From Hetaerina americana (lineage: Eukaryota > Arthropoda > Insecta > Odonata > Calopterygidae), in contig JAKTNV010000115.1 of NCBI GenBank assembly GCA_022747635.1, positions 991,001 to 1,055,000 on the forward strand: 64,000 nucleotides of DNA, read 5' to 3'. The notes beneath the pieces were generated by a model. That model made no database searches. It saw only the letters and a program-made list of their open reading frames with translations, and was not told the DNA's origin. Position 1 is the first letter of the stretch; each line of letters opens with the position of its first letter. This document shows positions 14,019 to 24,962 of the stretch, piece by piece. Made by a program: the position numbers and the translations under genes.

Positions 14019-15920
14019 TGGCCAGCCGGAGATGTGAAGGGAGAAAAAGAGAGAGGGAGCACCCGTTCGTGTCGCGTAAACGTTTTATAGTGTTCCCCGC
14101 ACCGCACAACCTGAGTGACTGGAGGATGCCGCTGCGAAGACGAGATGTTTGACTCCTCTTAATAGAGAAGAGGGTGCGTCGGGGTAGGAGGGGCGGACGG
14201 GGAGGGGAGGGGGATGCCGAGGAGAGAGGGAAGGGCCGGAGGAGGATGAGGGGGAGGGGATGGAGGGAGAGGGGGGGAAGGAGTTGGAGGAGGTTTGGGA
14301 GGGTGCGCGGCGATGCTACGAGGAGGAAGGGGGAATTGGAAAGATTAAGGAGAGATATATAGAGAGGGAGAGAAATGTGAGAAAGATGCTTGAAGGACTG
14401 GTGACACAGAAACCACCAAAGGACCCTCCCACCACACTGTATGTGTGTTTATGTGTGACCCCTCCACTCCTCTTTCCGCTCACTCGCGCACGAAAAAACC
14501 CCCTTCCCCAGGAGATCACCGCCGCACCTCACGTGGTGCACCCCCGGACCACTCCCGAAAACACCGCGTGGCGGGGGGAAACGATGTCCCTCCTCCACTC
14601 TCTTTTCCCTCTCCGCCTCCTTTGTTCTTTTCCGCCGCCGCAACCACTATCTCCTTCCCTCCCGGCCTCTCTCTCTCTCCCTATTTTTCCCGCTCTCTGT
14701 CTTCGAACCCTTTCCTCTCTGTCTATGATCTTGAAAGAATTCGGACGCGTCCCCCCCCTCGGGACATCACCAAACTCCTCGCCGGCGTCCGGTGCCCCGC
14801 CGCTCACTCTCTCTCCCCGACCGCCCCCCGTTTCGACTCTCGTCCCCGCCGTAAGCTTCCCCCACCCCCGCGGCTGGTCAACCCCAAAACACTCCGCACG
14901 CTCCGACGGGCGCCGCGAAGCACGCCCTCCACCTCCACCGCCCCCACCTCCTCCTCCACCGCCACAATGCGTCTTCTTCCGGGGTTTCGCAGCGAGCTCT
15001 CCACTTCCACTCCGCTCCCTTCCTCTCGATGCAAGCGGGGGAGAAAAGGGGAGGGATCGGAGGGAGGACCTGTGGGAGATGAAAGAGAGAGAGAGAGAGA
15101 TGGGACGAAAGGGATGAGCCCTACGAAGTCCTTGAGGGGGAAGGGAGGAGTGAGGGGGTGGGTGGATGTGGAGGAGGGCGCGTGGAGGAAGGAGGAATGG
15201 GGAGAGAATGGGAGAGAAGAGTGGGTGGGTGTATTCTCGGTGACAAAAATGTGAGGGGGGTAGTTATATGTATATATTTGGGTATGTATATATTTGGGTA
15301 TGTATATATGTGTGTATTTATTCCCCTCTCCCTACGAACGGCACTCCCTCCCCAAGAATGGCGGGGGGGGTAGGGTAGGTTTTTAGGCGGGCTCTCGGGG
15401 GGAAGGAGGTTACGCGGAGAGGCGAGGCGTGAGAGAAGGCGTGGTGGTCGTGTCGTCCCGTGCAAGTCGGAGGGCAAACTGCTGTGAGCGACGTGTTATA
15501 GTGGCGGCGGTCGGTCGGCTGGGAGGAGGAGGCTACCCTTTGGGAGTGGGGCCGGGGATGAGGGAAGGGAGAGGGAGGGAGAGTGCGGTGGTGGGGTGGA
15601 GTAGAGGGAGGGGGGTTTATCGGGAGGGATGAATGGGAGGGGAGTGAGCGGAGTGGGGGGGATTCGGTGGGGTGAGGGAGTGGGGGCGAGAGAGGGAGGG
15701 TAAGGGAGGAAGAGGGGTGGGGTGGGACGGGGAGGGATTATCGTAGCGCCAGACGGGGGCGAGTGGGGAGGGTGGGAGGCCGGTAGTGGCGGTGCAAAGA
15801 GGGGTAAGAGGATGGGAAAATGGAATGAGGGATGAATAGGGAATGGAGTAGGAGGAGGGAATGGAGGAGGAGGAGGGAATGTCGGAGTGGAAGCGGGAAT
15901 GAAGCGAGGGAACAGGGAAA
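14019..15920 (-). promoter_or_regulatory. GC/CpG-rich block, candidate promoter and 5' UTR region
   Basis: Base composition changes sharply from AT-rich to GC-rich here, with many CpG, then returns to AT-rich after about 15,920. The block lies immediately upstream of the minus-strand signal-peptide exon. It is strongly strand-asymmetric: 14,170-14,400 and 15,020-15,900 are purine (G/GA) runs on the plus strand, and 14,450-15,000 is C/CT-rich on the plus strand. No TATA box is placed with confidence. The long open frames across it (14260-15117 and 14445-15254) are Pro/Ser/Arg-rich in overlapping frames and look like products of GC skew, not genes. Confidence 0.4.
15264..15318. repeat. Short minisatellite, about 16-bp unit
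   Basis: Two adjacent near-identical units of the form GTATATATTTGGGTAT are followed by a decayed partial unit ending in TGTGTGTATT. Confidence 0.7.
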
Positions 15921-16420
15921 TGGGATGTGATGGTCTTTTTTCTCTCAGCAGAAGGAAGACTTTTATTTTACTTTAAAAATATTACGTTGCGTGAAATATG
16001 CAGTGCCCTCAGGAGACTGCCTGGCATCCTGAGATGAGAGCAATCGATTGCTGTTCTAGGGTTTTGAAACAGTCAGGTACTATATAGTGCCATGCCAGGA
16101 TATGCGGTGCCAATTTCAAAGTATCACAGTGTTTTTAGTAGCATGTCAATAAGTAGAATGTAGATACCAGAGAGCAAAGAACTTTGGTATTTGAGAATAC
16201 TTTTGGAGGCTTCGTAGAGACATACCGTTTATTGTCAACGTTGCGGAATGAGTGCGCAGTCGTTAATCCCTGGTTTTTGGTCGTTAGATTTATCACTGTT
16301 CCTCTCATAGTTGAAACGAAGTATGTCTAACCATTCAATATTCTCCTTGTCTTCGTAAACTACCCAGTCTTTGAGATTTTCTCATTCCATTTTTTTATTT
16401 TCTTTATCGAATACCCATGA
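15921..16420. other. Low-copy sequence before the tandem duplication
   Basis: AT-rich sequence with no gene or repeat recognised. Confidence 0.4.
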
Positions 16421-17700
16421 TGGGCGTGGTAGCTCATTGGGTAGTGCACAGGGCCTAACAAAAGGGCCCGAGTGACGCCTCTGGTCACCACCAGCTTCAC
16501 CCAAGCTGCGAAATCTTTCTTGAACCATATCTTCATGTGGTTACTACAGAAAGTGGCGGCGGCCCTCCTACTTTGATGGTTGAATTTCTCTGGCAATTAA
16601 ACTTGTTGGGTAAGCTCTTCTAACCTTACGTATCAAACCAACGTTTGGGTTCTGCTGTGTTAAACAAATACGCAATGCTATTATTCCTCTCTGAGTTTGG
16701 ATTTCATGAGTTTTCATGAGAAAAGGTTTGGAGTAGTTATGCATTAAAACGGAATGCACACCTTTAACGCATTTGAACGAGCGTTAACCCTCGTGCATTC
16801 AATCGATCAGACTCGCGTAATATTCCCGGATCCTCCGGAAATTTAAAATTACGCAATGACAGTAACGGAGTTTCGAATGACACTTTTCATCCCTTTGTAA
16901 AAATTTAATCCCACGAGTCTGTTTTCTCAGTTTTTCTGGTCACGGAAAGGGCCGAAAACCGCTAAGAATTTTGCAAGAAGCGCAAAAAAGACTAATAACC
17001 ACCGACGGAAAAATTAGTATTTTTTTATTTTCAACGGAATTATATCATCGTTTCGAGCGAGCAGCAGAGCACTTGACTGTAAGAAGGTTAAGGATTCCTG
17101 GGAAGAAGCAGAAGGAGTGGAACGGAAAATGAAGTAGCAGAATGGTCCCAAAAAATAGGATTAAATATTCATATCAACTCGGGGCATACGTCTTAAGATA
17201 AAGAATTGAAAAGCAAATGAATAACGCCCATTTTATTTTAGTGGTATCACTTTTTTGGGGGAGTTTGAGAGACTTCAAAGTTTTCAACGTGGCGAGGTCT
17301 CAGCAAACGCAAAGAAGGCACCTAAATATATCACTAAAAAAGATTGAGGAATTATGTTACATTTAAGAAGTACATATAATTTTGACCCTTTTTTTGGAAC
17401 TAAGAGGCATTCATTGCATCACATGTAATTGAAATTGCTCATTATTGCTAATTGAAAGATTTTTACTTTTGAATTATGATCGTCAGATAAGATTGTTCAT
17501 ATGTGAAAGAGAGTTTACGTTATGAGATTAATCGAAAATTTCAATCATGTGTAACGAAATTGCCCAAAATAAACATGTACCATTAAAAATAAGTAAAATA
17601 ACTCTAGCCAATAAGCCTGTAGCTATGGGAGGACGCCCTGTGGCAGGGATTGTTAATTTTTACGGTATCTGTAAAAATCCTTGGGAGAACATCTTGGTGG
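16421..17700. repeat. Tandem duplication, unit 1 (1,280 bp)
   Basis: The sequence starting TGGGCGTGGTAGCTCATTGG recurs exactly 1,280 bp downstream. Reading both units side by side I found no difference over the body; they differ only in the last two bases at the outer edge. The first bases resemble a tRNA A-box (GTAGCTCATTGGGTAG) with no matching B-box, so the unit may begin within a degenerate tRNA-derived SINE head. Short minus-strand frames repeat in both units with no recognisable protein. Confidence 0.95.
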
Positions 17701-18978
17701 TGGGCGTGGTAGCTCATTGGGTAGTGCACAGGGCCTAACAAAAGGGCCCGAGTGACGCCTCTGGTCACCACCAGCTTCACCCAAGCTGCGAAATCTTTCT
17801 TGAACCATATCTTCATGTGGTTACTACAGAAAGTGGCGGCGGCCCTCCTACTTTGATGGTTGAATTTCTCTGGCAATTAAACTTGTTGGGTAAGCTCTTC
17901 TAACCTTACGTATCAAACCAACGTTTGGGTTCTGCTGTGTTAAACAAATACGCAATGCTATTATTCCTCTCTGAGTTTGGATTTCATGAGTTTTCATGAG
18001 AAAAGGTTTGGAGTAGTTATGCATTAAAACGGAATGCACACCTTTAACGCATTTGAACGAGCGTTAACCCTCGTGCATTCAATCGATCAGACTCGCGTAA
18101 TATTCCCGGATCCTCCGGAAATTTAAAATTACGCAATGACAGTAACGGAGTTTCGAATGACACTTTTCATCCCTTTGTAAAAATTTAATCCCACGAGTCT
18201 GTTTTCTCAGTTTTTCTGGTCACGGAAAGGGCCGAAAACCGCTAAGAATTTTGCAAGAAGCGCAAAAAAGACTAATAACCACCGACGGAAAAATTAGTAT
18301 TTTTTTATTTTCAACGGAATTATATCATCGTTTCGAGCGAGCAGCAGAGCACTTGACTGTAAGAAGGTTAAGGATTCCTGGGAAGAAGCAGAAGGAGTGG
18401 AACGGAAAATGAAGTAGCAGAATGGTCCCAAAAAATAGGATTAAATATTCATATCAACTCGGGGCATACGTCTTAAGATAAAGAATTGAAAAGCAAATGA
18501 ATAACGCCCATTTTATTTTAGTGGTATCACTTTTTTGGGGGAGTTTGAGAGACTTCAAAGTTTTCAACGTGGCGAGGTCTCAGCAAACGCAAAGAAGGCA
18601 CCTAAATATATCACTAAAAAAGATTGAGGAATTATGTTACATTTAAGAAGTACATATAATTTTGACCCTTTTTTTGGAACTAAGAGGCATTCATTGCATC
18701 ACATGTAATTGAAATTGCTCATTATTGCTAATTGAAAGATTTTTACTTTTGAATTATGATCGTCAGATAAGATTGTTCATATGTGAAAGAGAGTTTACGT
18801 TATGAGATTAATCGAAAATTTCAATCATGTGTAACGAAATTGCCCAAAATAAACATGTACCATTAAAAATAAGTAAAATAACTCTAGCCAATAAGCCTGT
18901 AGCTATGGGAGGACGCCCTGTGGCAGGGATTGTTAATTTTTACGGTATCTGTAAAAATCCTTGGGAGAACATCTTGGT
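17701..18978. repeat. Tandem duplication, unit 2
   Basis: Direct repeat of 16421-17698 at a 1,280-bp period. The match ends at CATCTTGGT, after which the sequence becomes a decayed LINE-A fragment. Near-perfect identity over 1.28 kb means either a very recent duplication or an assembly artefact. Confidence 0.95.
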
Positions 18979-18989
18979 AGAGTGTTGAA

Positions 18990-19460
18990 CTAAAATGGCC
19001 AAAGTAGTAGGGACATAAAAGAATAATTGCGTTAGGCAAAGAAGATTCCATAAGGAGAGTGAAATTGATGACAGGGACGTTAAGTAAGGATGTTAAGAAA
19101 AGACTCGTTAAAACTTTGATAAGGAGCGTGGTTTTGTGCGGCGTGGAAAATTGGTCGTTGAAGCAAGATGATAGGCGTAGATTTGAGGTTTTTGGAATAT
19201 GGGTGTAAAGAAATATGGAGAAGGTAAAGTGGGCAGAAAGGAAAACAAACCCAAGAGTTTTTAGGTATTTTGGGGGAGGAGAGAGAATTGGGAAAATTGT
19301 AAAGGAGGCGGAGAAGGTGTATATGTTAAAGCATTGCTAATAGCGAAGATATGAAGAAGAAGAAAGAAGGCTATGACAGGGACGAGAACCTTAGGCGTAT
19401 GAGGTAAGGGAAATAAAATATACATGCTAAACCGAATGAAGGGAGATAGAATGATTGAGG
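18990..19460 (+). mobile_element. LINE-A relic, 3' coding part
   Basis: Decayed plus-strand copy of the LINE-A C-terminal region. The DNA follows the copy at 22.4-23.0 kb through GGTCAAAGTAGTAGGGAC, the AAGAAAAGACTCGTTAAAAC stretch and the later region that encodes RR-EAFEMWVWRR in the intact copy, with many stops and frameshifts. It begins just after the tandem duplication and cannot encode protein. Confidence 0.8.
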
Positions 19461-20345
19461 AATCAAAAAATTTATTGTAGTGTGGGGTGCCAGGTTGGGC
19501 CTAGTTTGGGCATAATATACCAACGGTTAGCCTCTAACCTTTCAATTTATTCCTAAAATGGTAAACTGTCTATAATAACTATAAAAATAAAGAAAATCAC
19601 CCCTCACTAAAACATTATAAATTACATTTTTCGGAAATGCGGCGTAATTTAAATATAATTTTTGATTCCTATCACTCTCCGGGACGCGAAAAAGAAAATC
19701 AACATCAAAATGTCATACACCGCCCGCCAAACATCATTGTTCTGAAGCGGAAGGGACCTGGGGAATACGCAGGTAATTCATTTAAAGTCCTTTCAACTAT
19801 AGCAATTAAACCCGAAGACTGGCCAGATAAGTGCGGGCAGAGCTAGCGTCGCACTAATCCCTACAAATTGGGTTATAAGTCTAAGGTGTATGATCATGTA
19901 ATAATCAATCGTTCCCTCATTACAATATTTTTAATAGAACACCAAATGCGTCCTTTGCTTAAGTGTCATAAATAATACTTACAATGCATTTTATCAAATA
20001 TAATATTTGTAAAATATGCGTGTACAATTCCGCATTTATAATCTTGATGGTCCAAATTTTTTTTGTCGGTTTTATTCTGGGAAATATTGACATATTTAGA
20101 CTCGTAGAAGTAGCGGTTTAGGTGACCAGCGGACGATGAAAAGGGTTTCGTAAATTTTTCGGACAAAAGTCATACTGCCTGGACCTGAAACCGGGCCTCC
20201 CACTTTTCGGCTTCAGATCCCGGTTGTTATCATCCATATATGTTTCCTTATGCGAGATTTCCCATATCTGAGTGTTCCGAGGGCTGTAATTTCAAGGGCA
20301 AAAGACAGGGATCGGAAACGCTTTTTGACGAAGGAGCGTGGGGTT
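19461..20345. other. Low-copy sequence
   Basis: No gene or repeat recognised. Short open frames only (e.g. 19637-19846). Confidence 0.35.
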
Positions 20346-20441
20346 GAAATGTCGTAGAACTGGATAGTCGTAGGACCGGAATGCCGTTGGCCGGGAATGT
20401 ACTAGCGCTAAAATGTCGCGGGGCTACAATGACCAAGGCAC
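20346..20441. repeat. Decayed minisatellite with about 16-bp period
   Basis: Six degenerate units can be aligned, roughly GAATGTCGTAGGACCG, e.g. GAAATGTCGTAGAACTG, GATAGTCGTAGGACCG, GAATGCCGTTGGCCGG, AAATGTCGCGGGGCTA. Seen by eye; the number of units and the consensus are approximate. Confidence 0.6.
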
Positions 20442-22266
20442 TACGGATGAAACCCACGAAACGGTGCTGCAGTTTGAAGTCAAGTCATGGATAGGAATGA
20501 TAATAACGCTAAAACCAATATCCATGATCGCGCCCAAGTATCCTTTCCTTGTTCAGACTGCTGCTTCCCAGGAATATTTAGATCCCAGAAAAATCGGATT
20601 GTTTTTGGTTTCGGTGAAATTCATCCGCGTTGGTTGGAGACGAGTATCTCTCGTCCTTTAGCCGAATTACCCACTACTTAATGAAAACAAATCAACCTTT
20701 TTAAAACTAAGGACAAAAATACTCTAGAATGGCATGGATGAATTTTTAAATAAATTTTTATTTAAAATTTGATTTTCAATTTAAATTTGACCACTGTCAT
20801 TGTCTCTTACCTTAATTCGCGCATAAAGTACACATTAATAAATTTAATCCTAAGGCGTGGTTATTTTAATGCACATAATTGATACCCATTATGAAAATAA
20901 CGTTTTTAATGTTTCACAATTTTATTGGACGATTAACACGACGAATTTCACTACACTTAAGCCTAAAAATGCTTGCAGCAGTGTAGTAGTAGTTATACTC
21001 CTTGTCCATTAATATTGTAAAACACCACTTAGCTCATATACACTGTGGATAAGATGTAATTTTACTTTATCTACACCAGAAAGGATTTTATATTTTGCCC
21101 AGCAAATCCTGATAATTTTCTTTTCTCTTAATTTCCATCCTTCTCTTCTTTCTCAATTTTTCACTCCGTTTTTGTTTCAAATTATCTTCATCTCTTCCCA
21201 CAGACGGAAAAGGACCATATCCCTGCACCATACTCAACATTAATTTACGCTGGTTTACCTATGGCACAAAGGTAATTATTATGACCCAACATTATCTGGG
21301 CAGATTAGACCAAGAAAGAATATAAAGGGGATAAAATTCAGTACAGATAAATACATACATTCGTAATTTCTCCGGAAGATCAGGAATCATAACAGTAACA
21401 AAATCGAAGTCATTGTAGCTTCATGCGCGAAACAGATTAAAAGTTACGTGAACATTTAATCAATTCATGAGGGTACATAGCAGTGTATATTAGTTCCTTG
21501 TATATGTATCCGCATGTGCAAAAGTAAAAATTCAGTTTGTATGAATGTATACAATTGTCTGGGTGTGTATAAGCATTTTTTTGTTGAATTTGCATTTAGT
21601 TGCACTTAATTTTTACGGGTGGTGTTAAAGCATCCATAGCGGGGTATTTTGTAAATGTAGACGTAAGGTAGCGCCGTGGAGAAAGCGGCCTACATCTCGA
21701 TTCAGGAACCGCCCTTCTTATGCTTGACGAAATTAATATAAAATGTGAGTCAATGATCTGGATTGAGATGAAGGACCACAGATTTAGGCAGGACAGAATG
21801 TGATTGACTGGACGAAGGGGATGACAAGGGGGGAGGAGCGGGTTTAATATGAAACAAGGGTGTAGAGGGGAAGGTGTTGGTTGAGCAGGACAAATATCGG
21901 GCGGGAGGGAGTGGAGAAGTAATGCAAGAGGAGGGAAGGGTGGGGAGAAAGAGGCGGGTGGAGAAAGGTTTTTGTCGTTCAAAAAGATCGGAAGGGAGGA
22001 AAATTCGGGACATTCACAACCATGAAGACTGGGGAAACGCATAAAATGGGAGATATTTTCGTTTCGGGATGCTTAGGGAATTCAGTTGGTTAAATCAGTT
22101 TTCGACATTTTACAAGGGAACTGTTATTTTGAGCTGCACAACTGAATATTTACTGCTGCATATTTAATAAAATACCTTGAGGTGGCAGAGAAGTGTTACG
22201 ATATTATTATAAAATAAATTAAAATAATATCACCTGAGTAAAACGGTATGGGAGAACTCAGTGCTG

Positions 22267-22270
<4 letters not shown>
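20442..22270. other. Low-copy sequence
   Basis: Frames at 20413-20681 and the C/T-rich minus-strand frame at 21596-22042 have no recognisable domain. The latter follows a purine-rich plus strand (21,760-21,960). No gene is supported. Confidence 0.35.
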
Positions 22271-22363
<93 letters not shown>

Positions 22364-22368
22364 TTTTT
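22271..22368. repeat. (TA)38 plus T-run at the 3' end of LINE-A
   Basis: Pure TA repeat of about 76 bp followed on the plus strand by about 22 T. On the minus strand the T-run is the poly(A) tail of LINE-A, so the element ends in poly(A) and then meets (TA)n. Confidence 0.95.
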
Positions 22369-22463
22369 AAGGTTATCTACCGGTTAAGGTAGGTTTTTCG
22401 ATGGACACAACTACCAAACAAATATTTTGTGACTACTAACAAAACACAACCCTAAATTCTACT

Positions 22464-24962
22464 CTACACCAGGTCCCTCTTCATCTCTGAGTACTTTCTT
22501 CCTCCCTTCATCCCGTCAAACATCCCTATCCTGTTCCTTCCCTTTCCTCTTTTGCCCAACATTCTACCCTCTATCACAGTCTTCAACATCCCACTGCCGG
22601 TCAACACCCCCTTCATCCACTTTTCCTGCCTCCATAGGATTGCTCCCAACAAACCCCTCTCTTCGCCCACCATACCAAGTACTTCCTCATTTCTTTTCTT
22701 CTCTGTCCATTTCACCTTCTCCATTCTTCTCCACACCCACATTTCAAAAGCCTCCAGTCTACGTCTATCCTCCTGCTTCAATGACCACGTTTCCGCGCCG
22801 TACATAGCTACGCTCCATATCAAAGTTTTTACGAGTCTTTTCTTAACATCCTTACTCAAAGTGCCCGTCATCAACTCCCTCCTCCTCGTGAAAGCCTCTT
22901 TGCCTAGCGCAATTCTTCTCCTTACCTCCCTACTACTTTGACCGTGTTGGTCCAAAACACTACCGAGATACGTAAACTGTTCTACCTGCTCTAGTTTTTG
23001 CCCTCCTATTTTAATGTTAAGCTTGCCCTTTTTCTTTCTAGAAAATCGCATAACCTTTGTTTTATTAATGTTGATTCTCATCCCATACCTGTCGCACTGA
23101 ATTTCCAATTCACTCAGCAATGCTTGCAGCCCCTTGGCTGACTGACACACTAAAGCTTGGTCATCAGCAAACCTAACTGATTTTACGAATTCCCCGCCCA
23201 CTTTCATTCCTACCTCTAGTTCTTCCCATGCCTCTTTGATCATTTCCTCTGCATACAGGTTGAACAGCAACGGTGATAATGGGCAACCCTGCCTTACACC
23301 CCTTCCTAACACTGCCCATCCTGACTCCCCGTTTCCCACCCGCACCTGAGCAGTCTGAGACATGTACAGGTTGCGGATTAGCCTCCTTTCCCTCCAATCT
23401 ATTCCTATTTTCTGCAATATACTCATTAGTTTTTCCCAATTCACTCTATCAAACGCTTTTTCGAAATCTACGAAACAGGCAAATACCTCCTGGTTGTGTT
23501 CTATATTCCTCTCGATTAATAACCTCATTACTGCAATGGCATCACGCGTACCTCTCCCCTTCCTAAACCCAAACTGATCATCCCCTAAGTAATCATTTGC
23601 CCTACTCTCTATCCGTTTGTTTATGATCCTGAGAACAACTTTAGCTGCGTGGGATATCAAACTAATTGTCCTATAGTCCTCACATGACGTGGCCTTTACC
23701 TTTTTCGGAATCGGAACTAAAACTGCTCTCACAAAGTCTTCCGGCCAGATTCCCTCCTCATAAATGCTACGGATCAGCCCATATAGCCTCTTCCTCCCAC
23801 ATTTTCCTAAGCATTTTAAAAGTTCCACGGGAATGTTATCCACCCCCACGGCCTTATTTAGTTTCATCTCCCTTAATGCCCTTTCTATCTCATGGTCTAG
23901 TATGCCTGGACCTAAGCTGTCCTCCTCTACGTCATTTTCTTTTTCAATGTCTAACTTTGTTGGTCTGAGTTCTTTACCATACAGTTCTTCTATATACTCC
24001 TTCCATCTCTCTTGGATCTTTCCTGCGTCAACTATTACCTTACCCGCCTTATCTCTAACTATTAGCATAGCTCTTCCTTTCTTACTTCCCGATAACGATT
24101 TAACTTTGCTGTACAGCGCACCGATTTCGCCCTTCCTCTGGAGACTTTCCATATCCTCGCACTGCGTCTTCCACCATGCGTCTTTTGCCTTATTTGTTGC
24201 CCGCCTCAATTTATTGTTCAATTCTTTGTACTTCATTTTGCCTAATTCTGTATTTATATTCTTCCATTTTCGCCGCTCATCCATTTTTGTAATCATCTCA
24301 TCCGTGATCCATGGTTTCCTAGTCCTTTTAGCGTTAACGGTTCCAATAGTGTCTTTTTCGGCTTTAGACAACCCTTTTTTGATCATTTCCCATTCTTCTT
24401 CGATAGTAATAAGCCCTTTACCATCCTCCATTATTTTCTCTACCGCCTGTTTGTATTCCTTCCTTTTCAACCCATTTAATGCTTCTACATTCCATTTTCT
24501 AACTCGCCGCCCCTGCATTATCTTTTTGAAACGTACGCTACATTTCATAACAACTAAATTGTGGTCTGAGTCCGCATCCGCTCCCGGAAAGCTGTGGGAA
24601 TTTATCACACTATTCCTAAACCTGTGTCTAACCAGGATATAATCTAGCTGATATCTTCCTGTGTCACCTGGCATTTTCCATGTATACCTGCGTCTTTTGT
24701 GGTGTCTAAACCAAGTGTTGGTGATGACTAACCCCTGTCTCCTGCAGAACTCAACTGCTTTCTCCCCGCGGTCATTCCTCGTGCCTAAACCGTAGTCGCC
24801 CACCTCATCACCATCTCTTCCTTCGCCTACCGTCGCATTCATATCCCCCATCACTATCAAATGTTTCCCTGCTGGAACACACGCGATCATGTCCTCTAAC
24901 TGATCGTATATCTTATCGACCTCTTCTTCCTTATGGTTGCTCGGTGGCATGTATACCTGAAT
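22464..24962 (-). CDS. LINE-A endonuclease (C-terminal half) and reverse transcriptase
   Basis: Uninterrupted minus-strand frame of about 830 codons. Counting from the first Met (codon at 24948-24950): endonuclease residues GDMN at 35-38 and the catalytic SDH at 128-130; reverse transcriptase motif A FVDFEKAFD at 492-500, motif B VRQGCPLSP at 551-559, and catalytic FADD at 593-596. The C-terminus carries a basic GKRGKGR stretch and ends about 100 bp before the poly(A). All catalytic residues I can check are present. The protein would nick target DNA and prime reverse transcription from it in the nucleus. The natural N-terminus lies across the LINE-B insertion (26886-27367), so this is now a headless fragment and no longer a working gene, although the frame itself looks young. 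Confidence 0.9.
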   Translation of the reverse strand: MQVYMPPSNHKEEEVDKIYDQLEDMIACVPAGKHLIVMGDMNATVGEGRDGDEVGDYGLGTRNDRGEKAVEFCRRQGLVITNTWFRHHKRRRYTWKMPGDTGRYQLDYILVRHRFRNSVINSHSFPGADADSDHNLVVMKCSVRFKKIMQGRRVRKWNVEALNGLKRKEYKQAVEKIMEDGKGLITIEEEWEMIKKGLSKAEKDTIGTVNAKRTRKPWITDEMITKMDERRKWKNINTELGKMKYKELNNKLRRATNKAKDAWWKTQCEDMESLQRKGEIGALYSKVKSLSGSKKGRAMLIVRDKAGKVIVDAGKIQERWKEYIEELYGKELRPTKLDIEKENDVEEDSLGPGILDHEIERALREMKLNKAVGVDNIPVELLKCLGKCGRKRLYGLIRSIYEEGIWPEDFVRAVLVPIPKKVKATSCEDYRTISLISHAAKVVLRIINKRIESRANDYLGDDQFGFRKGRGTRDAIAVMRLLIERNIEHNQEVFACFVDFEKAFDRVNWEKLMSILQKIGIDWRERRLIRNLYMSQTAQVRVGNGESGWAVLGRGVRQGCPLSPLLFNLYAEEMIKEAWEELEVGMKVGGEFVKSVRFADDQALVCQSAKGLQALLSELEIQCDRYGMRININKTKVMRFSRKKKGKLNIKIGGQKLEQVEQFTYLGSVLDQHGQSSREVRRRIALGKEAFTRRRELMTGTLSKDVKKRLVKTLIWSVAMYGAETWSLKQEDRRRLEAFEMWVWRRMEKVKWTEKKRNEEVLGMVGEERGLLGAILWRQEKWMKGVLTGSGMLKTVIEGRMLGKRGKGRNRIGMFDGMKGGRKYSEMKRDLV
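24958..24962. repeat. Target-site duplication TGAAT (left) of LINE-B
   Basis: TGAAT occurs at both LINE-A/LINE-B junctions (24958-24962 and 26886-26890). Removing one copy with the insert restores the LINE-A frame. The first two bases of the right copy could also belong to the LINE-B tail, so the duplication is 3-5 bp. Confidence 0.65.

Noticed and set aside
13752..14152. Overlapping plus-strand frames of 89-126 codons
   Set aside because: They are antisense to the signal-peptide exon and open because of high GC.
14260..15254. Two long overlapping plus-strand frames (285 and 269 codons)
   Set aside because: Pro/Ser/Arg-rich in two frames at once within a GC-skewed block; no domain, so open by composition.
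16360..18039. Repeated 63-90-codon minus-strand proteins as a duplicated gene
   Set aside because: No domain, no splice or start evidence; duplicated only because the DNA segment is duplicated.
23764..24642. 292-codon plus-strand frame
   Set aside because: Antisense to the LINE-A reverse transcriptase ORF.
24944..24962. Start codon region of the LINE-B frame as a true N-terminus
   Set aside because: These codons come from antisense LINE-A; LINE-B begins at 24963 and is 5'-truncated.
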